Of a stretch of 26,130 nt of DNA, positions 24,685 to 26,130 are shown piece after piece. The position numbers and the translations under genes are program-made. The DNA lies in contig CAZMCC010000054.1 of assembly GCA_964564695.1 (NCBI GenBank), positions 1 through 26,130 on the forward strand. The letters are read 5' to 3'. The notes under the pieces are model-generated. The model was given only the letters and a program-made list of their open reading frames with translations. It had not been told where the DNA came from and ran no database searches. This stretch comes from CAZMCC01 sp964564695. Lineage in GTDB: Bacteria; Planctomycetota; Phycisphaerae; Phycisphaerales; UBA1924. The number at the start of each line of letters is the position of its first letter. The stretch's first letter is position 1.

Positions 24685-26130
24685 GTGAAACTCCCCCGGG
24701 TATCCCGCCTGTCACTTGTTGCGCTGGCCGTGCTGTCGATGTGCCCGTTGGGGCGAGCGATGAGGGGTGATGATCCGCCGGCCCCGGCGCCGACGCCCGT
24801 GCCCCCGGCGTCCGAGCAGCCGGCCAAGGGGCCGGAGCCGGAGAAGAACGAACCGGAGCCAAAGGACCCGGCGCCCGAGCCGGCGTCCGGGGGGAAACCC
24901 GAGACGGCACCGGCGCCCGCGGCGCTGCCGAGCGCGGCCCCTTCGCCGATGAAGCCCGACCCACGCGACGACGAGATCGAGGCGACGATCGTGCTTACCA
25001 CGGGCGAGCGGGTGACGGGGACGCTGATCGAGGACAAGGTCAGCTCGATCACGATCAAGGTGGGCGGGATCGCGACGACGTTCACGGCGGACCGGATCGA
25101 CCAGGTGCAGAAGTCGGCGCCGTTCCGCGAGCGGTACCGGCTGTACAGCGAATCGGCGGGGAGCGACGCGGAGCAGATCCTGAAGGTGGCGGACTGGCTG
25201 GCGGCGCGGGAGCGGTATGAGCTTGCGCTGTACGAGGTGGAGCGGGCCCTGGCGGTGCAGCCGGGGAGCCCGGAGGCCAAGCAGCGCCAGGTGCGCCTGA
25301 CCAAGCAGCTCGAACTGATCGACAAGGCGCGCCGGACGAAGGAGGCGCGCGATTCGGGGCAGGCCCCCGACGCTCCCGCGCAGCGGCGCGAGGACACGCC
25401 TGCCGGGCGCGAGGACTTCCCGCTGCTGTCGGTCGAGCAGATGAACCTCATGCGGGTCTACGAGGTGAACCTCAAGGACCCGCCGAACATGGTCATCGAG
25501 CGGTCGACGATCCAGCGGCTGATGGACGCGTACGCCGGGAACCCGCTCGTCCCGGTGACGCGCGAGGGGCGCGAGGCGTTTTTCCGCAAGCGTCCGGCGG
25601 AGATTCTCGACATCATGTTCAAGCTGCGGGCCCGCGAGTTCTACCACGAGGTGAAGGTGCTCGACACGCCCGAGTCGATGCGCCGGTTCCGCGACGACGT
25701 CGAGCGGACGTGGCTCATCAATGCGTGCGCGACGACCGACTGCCACGGCGGTGCGGCGGCGGGACGCCTGCGCCTGGCCATCAGGCGGTCGAACTCGGAC
25801 GCGGCGGTGGCGACGAACCTCCTGATCCTCGACCGGTTCAAGCTCAGCGACGGGACGCCGCTGATCGATTACGACTTCCCGCAGCGGTCGGCGCTTCTGC
25901 AATATGCGCTGCCGCGGGAGGACGCGCTGAAGAAGCACCCGCCGGTGCCGTCGCGCCCCGGGAGCAAGCTGGACGCGGTGAAGCCGGTGTTCCGGGACAC
26001 GCGGGACCGGCGGTACCAGCAGGCCGTGGACTGGATCCGGCTGATGTACGCTCCCCGCCCCCAGTACCCGATCACGTACACCCCGCCGGGCGAACCCCCA
26101 CCCCCACCGGCCCCGGCGCCCGCGCCGGGC
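24685..26130 (+). CDS. Secreted protein with Pro-rich linker and CX4CH motif, 3' end outside the window
   Basis: The frame is open without a stop from GTG 24685 to the window end (482 codons). The start fits a Sec signal peptide: basic lead VKLPRVSR, hydrophobic LSLVALAVLSMCPLG, then a polar region near 25-30. A Pro/Glu/Ala-rich linker (about 31-92) follows. Next is a small beta-rich part (TIVLTTGERVTGTLIEDKV and SSITIKVGGIATTF) and a TPR-like helix pair (about 155-205, LAARERYELALYEVERALAV). CATTDCHGG places Cys348, Cys353 and His354 in a CX4CH arrangement, a variant of the haem c motif, followed by GRLRLAIRR as in planctomycete cytochrome-like segments. The end is Pro-rich (PPPPPAPAPAPG). 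No clear ribosome binding site was seen before the GTG. Function unknown; an extracytoplasmic protein is likely. Confidence 0.75.
   Translation, partial: MKLPRVSRLSLVALAVLSMCPLGRAMRGDDPPAPAPTPVPPASEQPAKGPEPEKNEPEPKDPAPEPASGGKPETAPAPAALPSAAPSPMKPDPRDDEIEATIVLTTGERVTGTLIEDKVSSITIKVGGIATTFTADRIDQVQKSAPFRERYRLYSESAGSDAEQILKVADWLAARERYELALYEVERALAVQPGSPEAKQRQVRLTKQLELIDKARRTKEARDSGQAPDAPAQRREDTPAGREDFPLLSVEQMNLMRVYEVNLKDPPNMVIERSTIQRLMDAYAGNPLVPVTREGREAFFRKRPAEILDIMFKLRAREFYHEVKVLDTPESMRRFRDDVERTWLINACATTDCHGGAAAGRLRLAIRRSNSDAAVATNLLILDRFKLSDGTPLIDYDFPQRSALLQYALPREDALKKHPPVPSRPGSKLDAVKPVFRDTRDRRYQQAVDWIRLMYAPRPQYPITYTPPGEPPPPPAPAPAPG

Overview
The window is about 70% GC and densely packed, with long same-strand gene runs and many palindromic intergenic elements. 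The gene set points to a planctomycete-type bacterium, perhaps of the Phycisphaerae group: SPFH/HflK-HflC-like proteins next to an ABC-2 exporter with a TPR partner, Pro-rich linkers, a DUF2617-like protein, and a secreted protein with a CXnCH motif. This placement is an inference from gene content; no rRNA or phylogenetic marker was compared. The first 50 bases are pure G and are probably a sequencing or assembly artefact.

Layout. (1) 1-870: a small VOC (glyoxalase-fold) gene bracketed by two copies of one inverted-repeat element, then tRNA-Ala(UGC) and a strong hairpin. (2) 879-3382, minus: a translationally coupled two-component pair, a soluble histidine kinase followed by an NtrC-type sigma-54 activator. 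(3) 3496-6810: a perfect 27-bp inverted repeat just after the 3' end of ileS (minus). The IleRS is long and carries an acidic insert, an in-frame palindromic repeat and a degenerate C-terminal zinc site. (4) 7142-7687, minus: a DUF2617-like protein, with non-coding stretches of about 310-330 bp on both sides. (5) 7998-17906, minus: a probable operon. In transcription order it holds a polytopic SPFH protein, an HflC-like protein, an HflK-like protein, an ABC ATPase, an ABC-2 permease and a membrane-anchored TPR-like protein. Two junctions are 4-bp start/stop overlaps. (6) 18253-20220, plus, divergent from the operon: a second ABC-2-type permease and two small single-span membrane proteins. (7) 20279-20438: a large inverted repeat between convergent genes. 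(8) 20464-22525, minus: a GT4/GT5-like glycosyltransferase and an unrecognised gene. (9) 22697 to the end, plus: tRNA-Leu(GAG), a hairpin, a VWA-domain protein, a stand-alone CheY-like receiver, and the 5' part of a secreted protein with a CX4CH motif that runs off the window.

Functional links. The kinase and sigma-54 activator should form one phosphorelay; its input signal and target promoters are not visible here. The SPFH trio and the ABC exporter are probably co-expressed and suggest a membrane-microdomain or export assembly, but no FtsH gene is in view. The most striking non-genic signal is the set of palindromic repeats. At least five kinds of element lie next to stop codons or tRNAs, and one lies inside the essential ileS gene while keeping the reading frame open.
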